Below are positions 8,977-20,414 of a stretch of DNA of 38,336 bases, piece by piece. The notes under the pieces are model-generated. The model ran no database searches, was not told the origin of the DNA, and was given only the letters and a program-made list of their open reading frames with translations. Origin of the DNA: Ophiocordyceps camponoti-saundersi (nom. inval.) (lineage: Eukaryota; Ascomycota; Sordariomycetes; Hypocreales; Ophiocordycipitaceae); NCBI GenBank assembly GCA_003339415.1, contig PDHQ01000166.1:1-38336 (forward strand), written 5' to 3'. Both the position numbers and the translations under genes were made by a program. Position 1 is the first letter of the stretch; every line of letters begins with the position of its first letter.

Positions 8977-9452
8977 GTAGTAAAGCAGGGCATTGGGTCA
9001 GACGTAAAAAATCGTTATAGATAGACGGATTCGATAGATCTGATATACACATGATAGATAGAGGGTTAATAGGGTTAGTAGGGTTAGGGTTAGTAGACGG
9101 AATAACCCTCCTCTTCTTACACGGCACAAATCAGCTCAACACCTTCTCGACAACATAGGAGACAGCTTTTATTAACTTTTCATTCTTTCTCTTCTTTCTC
9201 TTCGCATATATATATATATCTCTATATAAGCGATACAGGCATACAGATATATACACCAACACAACACTCACTCACTCACTCACACAAACACACGTCAACA
9301 CCTTCTCCCACCATCCAGCCATCATCATAAGACATTCTCCCCTGATGATTAACTCATCACTGCAGCTTCCTCTCCTCGCTCTCGCTGGGAAATCGCTGTA
9401 GTCGAGGCAAAAAAAAAATGGGAGGGGGGGGGGTTAACAATATACCGGCCCG
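8977..9452. other. Convergent 3' intergenic region with telomere-like repeats
   Basis: Lies between two convergent stop codons. Contains short interstitial TTAGGG-type repeats, an AT/TA microsatellite near 9208-9230, CACT repeats near 9265-9285, and poly-A and poly-G runs just beyond the ABC transporter stop. No gene. Confidence 0.6.
9062..9097 (+). repeat. Interstitial TTAGGG-like repeats
   Basis: About five units of (T)TAGGG with variants (GGGTTAATAGGGTTAGTAGG, then GTTAGGGTTAGTAG). TTAGGG is the telomere unit of most filamentous ascomycetes. The block is internal and short. Confidence 0.6.
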
Positions 9453-12400
9453 TCACCCCCCCTTTTGATCCTCATCCCACTTCCTCTTCGCCGCCCTGCT
9501 CAACGCCTCCAGCTCTCCGCTCATATCACACATGGCCCGGAAAGACCCCTCTTCGCGCGCCAGCAGATCCCACGGATGTCCAAACTCCACCACCTCGCCC
9601 CGGTCCAGCACCAGCACCCGGTCGTAGTCCACAATCGTCTGCAGTCGGTGCGCAATCGTAATCACCGTCCCCGTCAGCTCCCGGATCGTCTCCTGGATCT
9701 TCGAATCCGTGCCGTAGTCGATAGACGCCGTCGCCTCGTCCATCACCAGGACCTTGGGCCGCTTCAGCATCGCCCGCGCCAGGCACAGTAGCTGCCGCTG
9801 TCCCTGCGACAGGTTCGACCCGGACTCCGTCACCGGCGACGAAAGGTCGAGGAAGATGTTCTTGTTCGTCGCCATCGCCGAAGACGATGATGGCCTCGAC
9901 GATGACGGCTCGTCCGGCGCGATGAGCTGCACCCGTCTCAGGGCCTCAAACACCTGCCCGTCCGTGTGCTGGTCAAACGGATCGAGGTTCGTCCGGATCG
10001 TGCCCGTGAATAGCGTCGGGTCTTGCGGCACGATGACAATCTTCTCCCGCAGATCGCGAAGGCCGATCCGGCCAATGTCGACGCCGTCAATCAAGATTCG
10101 ACCCTTTTCCGCCTCGAGCGCCCGGAAGATGGCCAACGCCAGCGAACTCTTCCCCGCCCCGGTGCGGCCGACGATGCCTACCTTTTGCCGGCCCCGGATC
10201 CGGAGCGAGATGCCGCGAAGGACTGGCTCGAGGTCGGTCCGATACCGCGTCGTGTAATCGACGAACTCGACGTTACCCTCGTTCGGCCAAGACGCCGGCG
10301 GCCGCCGATCCTCCACCACCGGAGGCGCCTCCTGCTCCAATTCCAGGTACTCCTTGACGCGCTCCATGGCGTTCATGTTCTGCTCGTTCATACCGTACAG
10401 GCGCACGAGCCAGAGGATGTTCTCGGTAAAGTTCATGGCGTAACTCAGCGAGATGCCTGCCGCGCCCGCGTCTATCTTGCCCAGGTTGAGGATGATGAAG
10501 ACGCCTGCGGAAAAGGAGACGAGGTTGCCGAGGGCGTCGGCCCGGAAGGCGAGCCATCTGTTACAGGCCCACAGGTAGATGAACGGTCGGCTCTGCGTGT
10601 TGACCTTGGCCAGGTTGTCGCGGATGAAGCGCCGCTCGTCGCCGTAGGCCCGGATCGTCGTCACCCCGCTGAGCGTCTCGCCGAACTGCTGGAAGAGCGG
10701 GCTGCGCTGGACCGATTCGAGCCGCTTGAGGTCTCGCGACGCCCGCAGGTACAGCGTAGCCACCAGGTAGAAGAGGATCGAGATGAAGAATGCGGCCACT
10801 AGGAAGCCGGGCGTGATGACGGCGATGAGGACCACGGTCACGACGAGCGACAGCGCGCACGACATGACGCCGATGGCCGTCGGCGCAATCTCCTGGTCGA
10901 CGGCCTCGAGATCCTTGCTGAAGCGGTTCATCAGCTGCCCCAGCGGCGTCACGTCGAAGAACTTGAACCGAGCCCGCGTCACGGCCGACATGAGACGGTC
11001 GTGCAGCTTACGCGACGCCGTCAGCGAACCGTAGAAGATCCATACGTCCCGTACCAAGGCCGCGAGCGCGCCGGCCGTGCCCAGGGCGGCAAGGCCCGTC
11101 AAGTAGTAGGCGAGGTTGACGTCTGCCGCCGCGAAGCCGCCGCCGCCGCCGCCACCAACACCACCACCACCAAATCGGGCCCAGGATCCCTTGGTCAAGG
11201 ATCCACCGCGAGACGACGGAGAGGAAGAGCTGAGGACGAACAAGGCCTCGGGCTGCCCCTCGACGTACTGGTTCGCCCACTGGCGCACCCAAAAGTTGGT
11301 GCCGACCATCGACAGCTGCTGCAGGTTGAAGACGACGAGAGCGACGACCCAGAACCACCACGGGCCCATGGACTGCAGGTACAGCTTCATCACAGACCAC
11401 TTGACAGACCCGCTCGCCTTGGTCTCTTCCCTAGGATCGGCCTGGGCCTTTTTGCCATTAGTGGCCTTGGCCTTGCCGGATATGGCCAGACTTCGGAACG
11501 TGTCGTTGGGGTTGTTGTTCATGACGGCATTCTCAGCGTCGCCCACGCTCGAAGGCACGCGCGAAGGCACACGGGATGCCACGGCCGAGGGCGGACGCGA
11601 GCGCTGGAGCTCCTCGCCCAGCCGACCCGATGCAATGACGTCGCGGGCCGCGCCTTTGGCCGCCACCCTGCCGTTGTCCAGCACTACGACGTAGTCGGCA
11701 GACGGCACGCACAACTGAAGATTATGCGTCACGAGCACACAGGTCCGGCCCCTCATGAGCGGCCCCTTGATGCAGTTGGTGAAGATCCACTTGGCCGTGT
11801 GCGAGTCGACGGCGCTCAGGCAATCGTCCAGCAGCACGTGGGCCGAGTTGGAATACAGGGCCCGAGCCAGCGAGATGCGCTGCTTCTGGCCGCCGGACAG
11901 GGTGATGCCCTTTTCGCCCACCATGGTCTCGTCGCCGTGGTCTAAAGTTTCGAGGTCCCGCTCGAGGGCGCATGCCACGATGACGTCGCGATATCGCGCC
12001 TCGTCCAGGGGCGCCGAGAACAGGATGTTGTCGCGGATATTGGCATTGACCAGCCAGGCAGCCTGTGCCACGTACGCGATCGTGTTGGCGAGACCTGTCT
12101 CCGGATCGGGTCGGACGTCCTCGCGGCTGCGGCCTCCGGGGCAGAAGACGCGGCCCTCCATAAGCGTCATCTCGCCGAGCAAGCCCATCAGCATCGACGT
12201 CTTCCCAGAGCCTGTCGGCCCGGCGATGATGTTGAGCTTGCCGATGGCAAAGTCGACGTCGACGTCGAGCAGGCGGAAGGCCCGCGAACCGTCCGATGCC
12301 ACGGTGTCTCGCCCACCCCAGATGAGCGTCGCGCCGCGGAAGCCGATGCGGCGCACGCCCTCCTCGTCGGTATTGTCCAAGCCCAGCTGCTGGTACTTTT

Positions 12401-14550
12401 CCGTCTCATCCTCGTTGAGGAACTCTTGGACACGATCGATGGACACCTTGGACTCTTGCACGTGCGCAAACATGTCGCCCAGCTGGTCGAGGGGCACGCG
12501 CAGCAGCATGAAGAGCGAGATGGCGGTGAAGGCGATCGAAGGATACAGCGGCTTCCGCTCTATCAGCGTATAAACTAGGAAGGAAAAAAAGGTGATGAGG
12601 ACCGGAACAGAGTTCCAGATGGCAACAGCCACGGCCCAGAGGATGAAGCGGGAGCGCAGCGCGCCCAGCTCGGCACGACGCTTCTCGTCGATGATGCGGC
12701 CGAAGCGCTCCTCCCAGGCGAAGTATTTGATGATGCGTATGTTTTGCAACACCTCGTTGGTGACGTTGATGCGCTTGTCTGTGGCGGCCATGATGTTCTT
12801 GGACGTGATGTTGAAGCCGCGGGCCAAGAAGTAGTTGACGGGCAAGAGCAGAGCCATGACGATGAGGCCCGGGATGGCGCTGAGACCCATGACCCGCCAC
12901 AGGAGGACGACGCAGATGACGAGCTGGGTGGGCGCGGCGGCGCAGAGGAAGTGCAGGTAGGCCGTCACGTCCGAGACCTTGAAGCTGTCGACGGACATGA
13001 GGTTGATGATGGTGCCGAGGTTGGCTTGCTCGTCATCGCCGCTGCCGCCTTCGCCTTCGGCCTGGGACTCGTCCCTGACGATTGCGTCGGCCGACTCGGA
13101 ATCGCTGCCACTCGACGACTTTTTGTTCTTGCGCTTGCCGATGCCGAGGACGCCCTTGATCTTGGCCGCCGCGTTCTCGCCGTCCGATTCGTCCTCCTTG
13201 GCTGCCGGCCGGTTGCCGTTGTCAAGTAGAATCTTGTCTCGACCGGCGGCGGCCTTGCGACGAAGCGCCTTGGCGTATATGTCGCCAACGATGATGGCGC
13301 GGACGCGGATGCAGATCTTGCGACCGGTCCAAAGAGCCATGCCGTCGGCGTAAGAGCGCACGGTATCGAGGACGGGTAGGGCGATGACCATCAGCCACAG
13401 GACGTTGACAGGCGCGCGGTCTGGGCGCTCGACGTATTCCAGGATGGCCTTGAGCAGGAGCGTCGGGGCAAAGGTGAAGAGGCCGGAGAGGAAAGCCATG
13501 AAGCACTGATAGATGAGCATGCCCTTGAAGAACTTGAGCAGATGCCACGCCAAGGCGCTCGTCTTCTTGAGCTGGCGATAGTCGGCGATGACGGCAGCGG
13601 CCTTGTCCTTGGGCAGCAGGTTCCAGACGTGATCCATTTCAAGCGTCTCCTTCCAGCCGCGGAAGACGATGTCGTTGACCCAGGAAAAGGTGGCGAGGGA
13701 GAAGAGACTGGCGAGGGGCTCGCGCGACGGCTCGATCCCGTCTTCCCAAAGCAGCTTGACCGTCCTGTTGCCCTTCCTAGTCGTCAGGGCCAAGGTGAAG
13801 AGAATGGTGACGAGGGCGAATCCGACAATGTCGAGGACCTGAACCAGGGTCGAGGCAGGGTGTATGAGGGCCGAACGGAAGATGACGAGATTGAGGACCC
13901 AAAGGATGCCGTAGATGGCGGCCGTATGGTTCCAGAGGCCCGACAGACGACGGTCACGCGGGGCGACGAAGAGTCGGAGAGAAGCCAGGGTAAAGACGTA
14001 GAGCCAGGTGACGAGGCCGGCAGCAGCAGCGAAGCGAGAGGCGCGGGTGACGAGGGCGACGGTGTTTACGGCGATGAGGCCAACGATGGCCAGCTCCTCG
14101 ACGACCTGGGACAGGCGCTGGGCGGTGGGGGTATCGGCCTGAACGATGGAGCCGCCGCTGCGTGTCTTTGCCAGGGCCAGTCGGCCGCCGTTGATATGGA
14201 GATGGGCCTGGTCGTCATCGTCATCGTCGTTGTCGGAAACGGTTTCGTCGGGGGGCAAGCCAGTGTGATCGCGGGCGGTGGCGATATGACGGTCCAACGG
14301 TCGGTATACTTTGCTTCGACGGCGAGCAGCAGCGCGAGCAAGGGCAGACCAGGCCAGACAAGCACAAGAGACGGCGACGACGACGAGCGGGAAGAGGATT
14401 TGAAGGTAACTGGTTGGACGTGCCGACGGTCAGCTCAAGCCACACCGGGGGAGGAGGGTGGGTGTGGGATTAAACCGACTGTTGCCGAAAGCACGGCGTC
14501 AAATCATCAACCCGCCATAGGGGCAAGGAACACTGGGCGAAAGCACCCAT
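9453..14550 (-). CDS. ABC transporter, MRP/ABCC subfamily, Ybt1/Bpt1-like
   Basis: Predicted 1675 residues in two exons, 14550-14480 and 14409-9453. Full-size ABCC exporter, expected in the vacuolar or plasma membrane and moving conjugated or amphipathic organic anions. The short first exon (MGAFAQCSLPLWRVDDLTPC) matches the start of the family's N-terminal membrane domain and continues across the intron as HYLQILFPLVVVAV. Intron 14479-14410 is GTCGGT..CAG with a CTGAC branch site. First nucleotide-binding domain: Walker A GPTGSGKTS (about 753), signature LSGGQKQR (about 860), Walker B VLLDDCLSAVD (about 881). Second: GRTGAGKSS (about 1437), LSQGQRQ (about 1556), VLVMDEATASID (about 1577). 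The first Walker B ends Asp-Asp, as usual for ABCC, so that site is probably low-activity. A long acidic/Lys-rich cytosolic insertion lies in the first membrane domain and a Gly/Ser-rich loop (GGGGVGGGGGGG) precedes the second. A substrate cannot be inferred. Confidence 0.92.
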
Positions 14551-14566
14551 GCTCGGCGCCTAGGTC

Positions 14567-14580
14567 GGGGGGGGGGGGGG
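14567..14580. repeat. G14/C14 homopolymer in the ABC transporter leader
   Basis: Fourteen G on the plus strand, that is fourteen C in the putative 5' UTR, ending 17 nt before ATG 14550. Confidence 0.7.
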
Positions 14581-14716
14581 ATGGCGCGGACGGTTGGCGT
14601 TGCACAAGCATGCAGTCTCAGAAGCAGAGAGTGAGAGAGTGAGAGATGGATGTTGAGGTTGAAGATGTTGGTGGAAGGGAAGGGGGGAGGGGAGGAGCGG
14701 AAGGGCGAGGAGATGG

Positions 14717-14718
<2 letters not shown>

Positions 14719-14756
<38 letters not shown>
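14719..14756. repeat. (AG)19 microsatellite
   Basis: Uninterrupted AG dinucleotide repeat, 38 nt, in the upstream region of the ABC transporter. Confidence 0.9.
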
Positions 14757-14762
<6 letters not shown>

Positions 14763-16515
14763 TGATGGACAGAGACAGAGACAGAAGCTCGAGGGAGAGG
14801 ACGGGTTGACGCGACTGGAATCGACCGTGTCGTGATCTATCAGGGTATGCAGCTGCTGCTGTTGCTGCCGCTGGATAGAGACGGGAGACGGCAGAGCTAA
14901 TAGTGCACGTATGTATGTATGTATGCCTGTATGTATTTGCTTCTCGGTCCAACGAGGCGAATGGACTTGTAGAGGCCAGTCAAGCACCTCGCCACCGACC
15001 AGGACGAGGGGGGGGGGATGAAGATGAGGCGCGACGTAAGCGAAGATGGTGGGGAAAATTTGCCAAGGGAGAGGAAGCAAAAAAAAAAAAAAAAGCCTCC
15101 CGTCTTCGATGACGAAGCTATAGAAAGAAGAAGGAGAAACCGACTGATGAAGAGTCTCGAAGATGAGAAGAATCAAAGGGAGGAGACGGTAAAAGCGGAG
15201 GGAGGGACAGAGGAAGAAAAAATTCCCCTACTATCCTACCGGCTTGGGTGGGTGAGTAGAGGGCGCATGTGATGAGGGAGGGAGGGAGAGAAGGATAGAG
15301 CGAGAGAGGGAGAGTGAGGGAGAGTGAGGTTTAGTAGGGATGCTATCTGCAGTACCTAATCGCGGGACTTACGGCCACTATCGAAATCTGTTAGTGTCAG
15401 TTGGTGGGCCCCCGAGCATGCGGTACGACGTGGACATGTTCCCTCGAGGGTCGTCGATGTGGGCGCTATGCAGGGTCGAGGTGCTACGAGGTACGAGATG
15501 CAAAGGTTCCGCGACTGCCGGACGGGTGGCGCCGGGGATGCGAAGCCGTTAGCGAGGCAAGTTATTCTGTCTCCCTCTTCCCTGTTTTTTGCTAATCATA
15601 ATCATTTTCATCATCATCATCATCATGCTCCTCATCCCTCCCCCGTTTCCTACCTACCTACCATGTATGTAGTGTTGGAGATGAGAAAGAAGAAGAAGAA
15701 GAAGAAAGGGCCCAACTTGACGATATACATATGTACATACATACATTCATGCATACCTGCTTTGGTGACAGAAACCCCCCAATGGAACACACAGTCATTC
15801 GCATAGGCACGCAGCAGGGAAGAAGAAATCAACAGGTGACAAAGGACCCTTCTTCTCTCTTCCTTTGTTTCCCACCCCCCCTGGCCCATGATTGCCGCTC
15901 AATCTGCAAGACAGTCTAGAATCAACGATACATATGAGCCGTCATCTTCTCATTGGGCTGTTACAGACTGTCCAGATGCACATGTCCGATTATCGGCCAC
16001 AACAACCGGGGTATGCATACATACATCCATACATCCATACATGATCCCCCCCCATGCTTCGAACATGCTCCAATGCAGGCGATGCGAGTTTCTTCTTCTT
16101 GTTTCTTACTTTGTTACTTGGCATCTATACAGGTTACGGATACCAACCAAACATACATGAATGACGACTCATGGTTTCCATCATCCATCCTTCCATCCAT
16201 CTAAACGCCGTGAGAGAGAGCTTCTCGCTGGGTTACAGTCTCCTCTTATCCTCATCCTCCTCCTCCTCCTTATTCTCCTCCTCCTCTCGTCCCCCTTTCC
16301 CCCCCCCCCTCCTTATCTCTCCCACCCCCTTCATTTCCCTGCCGTCAGCATGGCCAGACCAGACCGGTCATCGACACACCCCCTTTCCTCTTGGCCCCTT
16401 CAACCAGTCGGCTCTCTTGACGCGTCTGTCTCGTTTCTCCATGCCTGTCTCACCGCCTACGGACAGTAAACATATCCTGTACCTCGTCGGAAGAGCATCC
16501 TGCATGCAACCCAAT

Positions 16516-18596
16516 TCAGTCTGATCTGGCTGCCATCTTGTAATATCTCCCCGCCGTCCTCGCCCTCAATCTCTTCCCCCAGATGACAAGCGGCAGAGCA
16601 AAAGAGTTGACGACGAGGCTGAGGACGGCAATGGTGATGAACATGTGAACTGTACCCATGCTCTTCCTCCACGGCGTAAGGGATAAAACACCAGCCATAC
16701 CGATGGCGTTGCGGAAGAAGGCAATCACCACGAATGATTGGGATATGATCTGTTTTGACGTATGTACAAGTCAGCGAAAGCCAATCCCTGATGAGCCATT
16801 AGTAATGAATAGGAGAACTGACGTCTGGATAGGCGTCGATGATGACGGTAAGCACCAAATCTGCCGTGGAACTGAAGCCAAACGATGTCATGGCGCTTCC
16901 GACGCACGGCAAGATCCAATGCATCCCCTGTTTAAGTCAGTGACACATGCAGATATGTATGAGAGTTATGTATGTACTCCGGGGAAAGGGTTGGGTTGGC
17001 AACAACTCACAAGACCAGCCGTTATACCAAACATGGCTATCCCCGCCGCCATCACCACAGCCGGAAAGGGCAACAGATAGAGTCGCATCTCCGGCTCAAA
17101 CACACCCTCATTCCGCTTGGCGAACCACACAATCGCCTTGTCCGACAGGTATCCGCCGTACAGGCCGGCAATGGTAGAGCCGACCAGCGGGCCCAACTGC
17201 AGCAGACCCAACTGCCTCGGGTCGAAGTTGTACGGCTCTTCCGGGAAGATGATGGCCTTCATCGAGCCCAGGATGACGACGTACGCCAGACCTAGTCCGA
17301 AGAGAAGGCCGGTGACGATGACGTGAGGCATGCGGCAGGCCTGAAGCGGCTCTACCAGCGTCCGAAGCAGAGACTCGTTGGTGGGCGTGACGAGTTGGAG
17401 CCTCATGTTGTGCGGATATCGACCTTTCTTCTTCTTCGTCTTTTCCTCGTTGGAGAAACTCTCGATGATGATGATGTCGTTGGACGAGTCGTCCTTTTCG
17501 TACTCGTCCTTGTGCGTCTTGGGCAGAACAAACTTGGTCTCCTCAAAGGCAAGACAAAACAACGTCGTGATGCCCGTCATGATGGCCGCCAGCGTCTTAA
17601 ACGAAGACCTCCATCCGAAAGCCTTGGCCTGCGCTCCCGCCGCGAGGGGACTAAGCGAAGAGCCCATGGTCAGGGCAACGAGATAGACGCCATTAGCCGT
17701 GCCTCTCTGGTTAACGAAGAACATGTCACGAATCTGTTTTTTCTCCAGTCAGTGTTTTTATTTTCCCATCCAAGAAAGTTGCTGTCCAAGGGGCTTTGAC
17801 TGACGCTCATCTGCACCGCCGTCTCGTTTACGGCGCCGGCAAAGCCCTTGATGATGTCGATGATGAACAGCTCCGTCAACGTCGTCATGTAAGCCGACCA
17901 CCAAGTCGCGCCGGTAAACAGCAGCGTCGACACGATGTACACCGGCCTTCGACCGTACTTTTTAGCAAAGGGGATGAAGGCTATACAGGCCATGGCCTCG
18001 GCTGCCAGCTGCGTCGCCTTGACGCGCGTCAATACCGTGTAGTCGACGTTGAGGTCCTTTTTCATCTTGGACCAGAAGATGTGCTGAATAGAGAGTCTGT
18101 TGTAAGCGTCAACTTATCAGCATTGGAAAGATTACAAGGAGGATAGATGCTGTCTGTCTGTTTGGGACGCACCCAGAGAATATCGACATGGTCATGGACG
18201 CGAGCAGAGCAAAGTTCCACATCTTTCGCCAAATCGGCCATCCCTGAGCCGAGGTCAGCAGTGATATTTGATGGGAAGAGAAAGTCGGGACTTTTAACTC
18301 ACCAGAGGATCATCGGGGTGTCCCGAAGGTTGCGGTATAAGTGTGAGCTTACTCTCCTGACCAGCCTGAAGTTCTAGAGAGAGAGAGAGAAAGCAGCAGC
18401 GTCAGCGGCAAGCATCATCAAGAAGCAGCAGCAGGAAGAAGAAGACGAAGAAGAAGAAAAAGACTCCCATACTGGATACCAGATTCACCGTCCCCGGCGG
18501 CTGGCTATTCTCCCTCGGACCGCCATTCTCCAGCGTAAACAGGCTCCCATCGTCGACGGAGTCGCTCGTAGACGGAGGCTTATGACGATCATTCAT
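16516..18596 (-). CDS. MFS transporter (12-TM, drug:H+ antiporter type)
   Basis: Predicted 539 residues in seven exons: 18596-18473, 18373-18303, 18243-18173, 18096-17805, 17733-17011, 16927-16823 and 16749-16516. All six introns are GT..AG, 59-99 nt, and exon lengths sum to an intact 1620-nt frame. The N-terminus is cytosolic and hydrophilic (MNDRHKPPSTSDSVDDGS), leading to LIPQPSGHPDDPL and GWPIWRKMWNF, the common entry to the first helix in fungal MFS proteins. The loop 2-3 motif is FAKKYGRRPVY. The helix 4-5 region RDMFFVNQRGTANGVYLVAL and the following MGSSLSPLAAG fit the DHA1/Hol1-like group. A charged central loop (KTHKDEYEKDDSS) separates the two six-helix halves. The C-terminus is basic (GKRLRARTAGRYYK). 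Role: proton-coupled export of small molecules across the plasma membrane; substrate unknown. It lies downstream of the repeat-peptide gene on the same strand. Confidence 0.88.
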
Positions 18597-20009
18597 GATG
18601 AACAAACGTATGACTGAAGAACTTTCTTTCTTTCTTCTTCTTTTCCCCCGTGTAAGTGAATCTCTTTCTCTCCGTCGTAAGTGAAATCCCCCTCCCGTCA
18701 CCAGCAGAGAAGAAAAAGAAACTCGCCTCCTCCCACCCCTATAATAAACAAAAAGAGAAAGGACACCCAAATTCGCCGCCAACGAAGCCAGACGCTTGGT
18801 AATTACAGCACCTCATTAGCCCCAGACATCCTGCGATCTCTCGGAATGCGGCCAAGGGTTCCATGGATGACGCTTCTCGTGGGAGGAAGGGGGGGGGGGG
18901 GGGTTGGCTCTCTCTTGAACTCATGTCTCAGACAATGATTGGGGTAAAACATTTTTCTTCTCTTCTCCAGAGAGCAGTAGAGACTTGCGGGCATGTTTAA
19001 GCCATCGCCACGAAAAATCCGGGGTATGACAGGATTGTTGGTTCGAGAAGATCTTCTTCATGAGTTGGGTTGGATAAGGAAAACTTCATCGACTTACTTC
19101 CTTTGCCACTCCTTTCTTCACACCCTTCTCGTCGTTGTGCAGACCGGAGAATGGAGGGGTGGAGTTGTGAAGGCGAGACAGGGTAAATCTCCGATGCCTC
19201 TCTTTCACCTCGTACAGCACATGTAAAGGAATGGTCTCACCAGGGTCCGGACTCGGTTCTAGAGAGAGGAGTTTGCGACGACAATTGTGAACAAGGCGAC
19301 TTTCGAGGTGAGGAGAAAGTCCGTACTGGTTCGATGACTCTCTCTCTCAAATACTAGCTGGAGTTAAAATCCATGGCTAGTAAACAAGTCCACTGGAAAG
19401 GCTTCCTATAGACAGCTGCGATATTCATCGAATCGGCTGCAGAATGACTTACTAGCGGGAGTGAATCAAAGAGTAAACTAAAGACGACATAACCACAAGC
19501 CATCACCGCAGTTGACTTGCATAGAGAAGCCCCCGATAAAGATGTTGCAAGCAGCGAGAAACGACTTCACTTCACCCCAAGAGTCAAACAAACGAAGCAA
19601 CCACATGCTCCATCAACTCTCACACAACACCATCACTACACTTTACTCACTACGCTATCACCACCGTGACATAGTCAACACACAATACAAGCAAGGTCCC
19701 CTCGTTGGAAGGCGTATAAAGATAGGCTAATGTATGTGCATGAGTGAAGCGAGCCCGTGAAGAGCCCATCACATTCCTCTATGACCAGACTTGTTGGAAA
19801 AAGGAGGGGGTTAAGAGACAAGGTAAAGCCAGTTGAAGACGAAGCTTCTCCCCTTCGACCACCAACCATAACCATCGTCAACCCGTTCTTAAAAGCGCCA
19901 GATCATTATCGACAAAGGGCAACAACAATAACAACGCCAAGAAGAAGCTTTTCCCACTCTCCCCTTTTCCCCCGGCAAAGAAACAAGATCCCCCAGCCTT
20001 CAATCAAGT
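18597..20009. other. Intergenic between MFS gene and repeat-peptide gene
   Basis: About 1.4 kb. Contains the CT-rich promoter of the MFS gene, a G15 run at 18889-18903, and AT-balanced sequence without protein-like frames. The part next to 20010 should be the 3' UTR of the repeat-peptide gene. No UstY-like or other biosynthetic gene was seen here. Confidence 0.5.
18889..18903. repeat. G15 homopolymer
   Basis: Poly-G run of 15 about 290 bp upstream of the MFS start codon. Confidence 0.7.
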
Positions 20010-20414
20010 TCAATATCTCCATCCTTGACCGCGGAAGCTCGGTTGTATCCGGTTGTTCTGGTGCGGCCCGTACGGCTCTATCCTCCTGTTCTGGTACGAA
20101 CCGTACGGCTCTACCCTCCTGTTCTGATTCGACCCGTACGGCTGTACCCTCCTGCTCTGATACGAACCATACGGTCGAACCCTTCTGTTCTGGTTCGAAC
20201 CAAACGGCTGTACCCTCCCTTTCGCATACGTACCCCACGGCCCCGTCCTCCAGCTCGGGAAGGGCTCATCGTCATCGCACAAGCATCCAGCTTCAGACTC
20301 TTCCACCTTTTCGTCATATCGCATCACCACACTGCTTTCGCTGTGTTCTTCCATTGACGAAGTCGCGCTCGTCAGGCTGGCGAGGAGGGAGATGACAAGT
20401 AGAGATAGCTTCAT
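20010..20414 (-). CDS. Secreted Kex2-type repeat protein, candidate repeat-peptide (RiPP-like) precursor
   Basis: Single exon, 134 residues. A signal peptide (MKLSLLVISLLASLTSA) is followed by an acidic pro-region (EEHSESS; GCLCDDDEPFPSW). Residues 68-122 are five tandem 11-residue units: VQPFGSNQNRR, VRPYGSYQSRR, VQPYGSNQNRR, VEPYGSYQNRR, IEPYGPHQNNR. A degenerate unit (IQPSFRGQGWRY) ends the protein. Four of the five units end in Arg-Arg, a site for the Golgi protease Kex2, so secretion would release several nine-residue peptides with consensus [V/I]xP[Y/F]GSxQ[N/S]. This architecture is that of Kex2-processed repeat proteins, which include fungal cyclic-peptide precursors (ustiloxin/phomopsin type), epichloecyclin precursors and repellents. 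The core Tyr could be an oxidation or cyclisation site, but that is inference: no DUF3328/UstY-like oxidase was found in the window. Alternatives are a structural wall protein or a signalling peptide. Confidence 0.75.
   Translation of the reverse strand: MKLSLLVISLLASLTSATSSMEEHSESSVVMRYDEKVEESEAGCLCDDDEPFPSWRTGPWGTYAKGRVQPFGSNQNRRVRPYGSYQSRRVQPYGSNQNRRVEPYGSYQNRRIEPYGPHQNNRIQPSFRGQGWRY
20049..20213 (-). repeat. Five tandem 33-bp repeats encoding the core peptides
   Basis: 165 bp, five units of 33 bp in frame with the protein, differing at a few positions each. The plus-strand unit resembles CCGTACGGCTCTACCCTCCT followed by GTTCTGATTCGAC. Regular unit length without indels suggests expansion by unequal exchange under frame constraint. 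Confidence 0.85.

Larger units (their letters stand above)
14551..16515. other. Long intergenic region rich in simple repeats
   Basis: About 2 kb upstream of the ABC transporter and downstream of the MFS gene. It holds a poly-C/G tract, a GA microsatellite, GTAT/ACAT tetranucleotide repeats (14908-14936, 15725-15755, 16014-16040), CAT and GAA trinucleotide runs (15609-15626, 15683-15705) and CTC-rich stretches near 16240-16290. The frames here are translations of repeats. No gene supported. Confidence 0.6.

Noticed and set aside
10023..13229. Several long plus-strand frames over the ABC transporter
   Set aside because: Antisense shadows of a GC-rich coding region; the minus-strand frame contains all ABC motifs.
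13542..14642. 366-codon plus-strand frame
   Set aside because: Antisense to the ABC transporter N-terminal half; composition Gly/Glu/Asp-rich with no domain.
14499..15176. 225-codon minus-strand frame upstream of the ABC transporter
   Set aside because: Mostly Ser-Leu from the AG microsatellite and Pro from poly-C. It overlaps the true first exon in another frame.
19757..20395. 212-codon plus-strand frame over the repeat-peptide gene
   Set aside because: It is the antisense shadow of the 33-bp repeats. It lacks a signal peptide and gives Ser/Thr/Cys repeats only because the unit length is a multiple of three.
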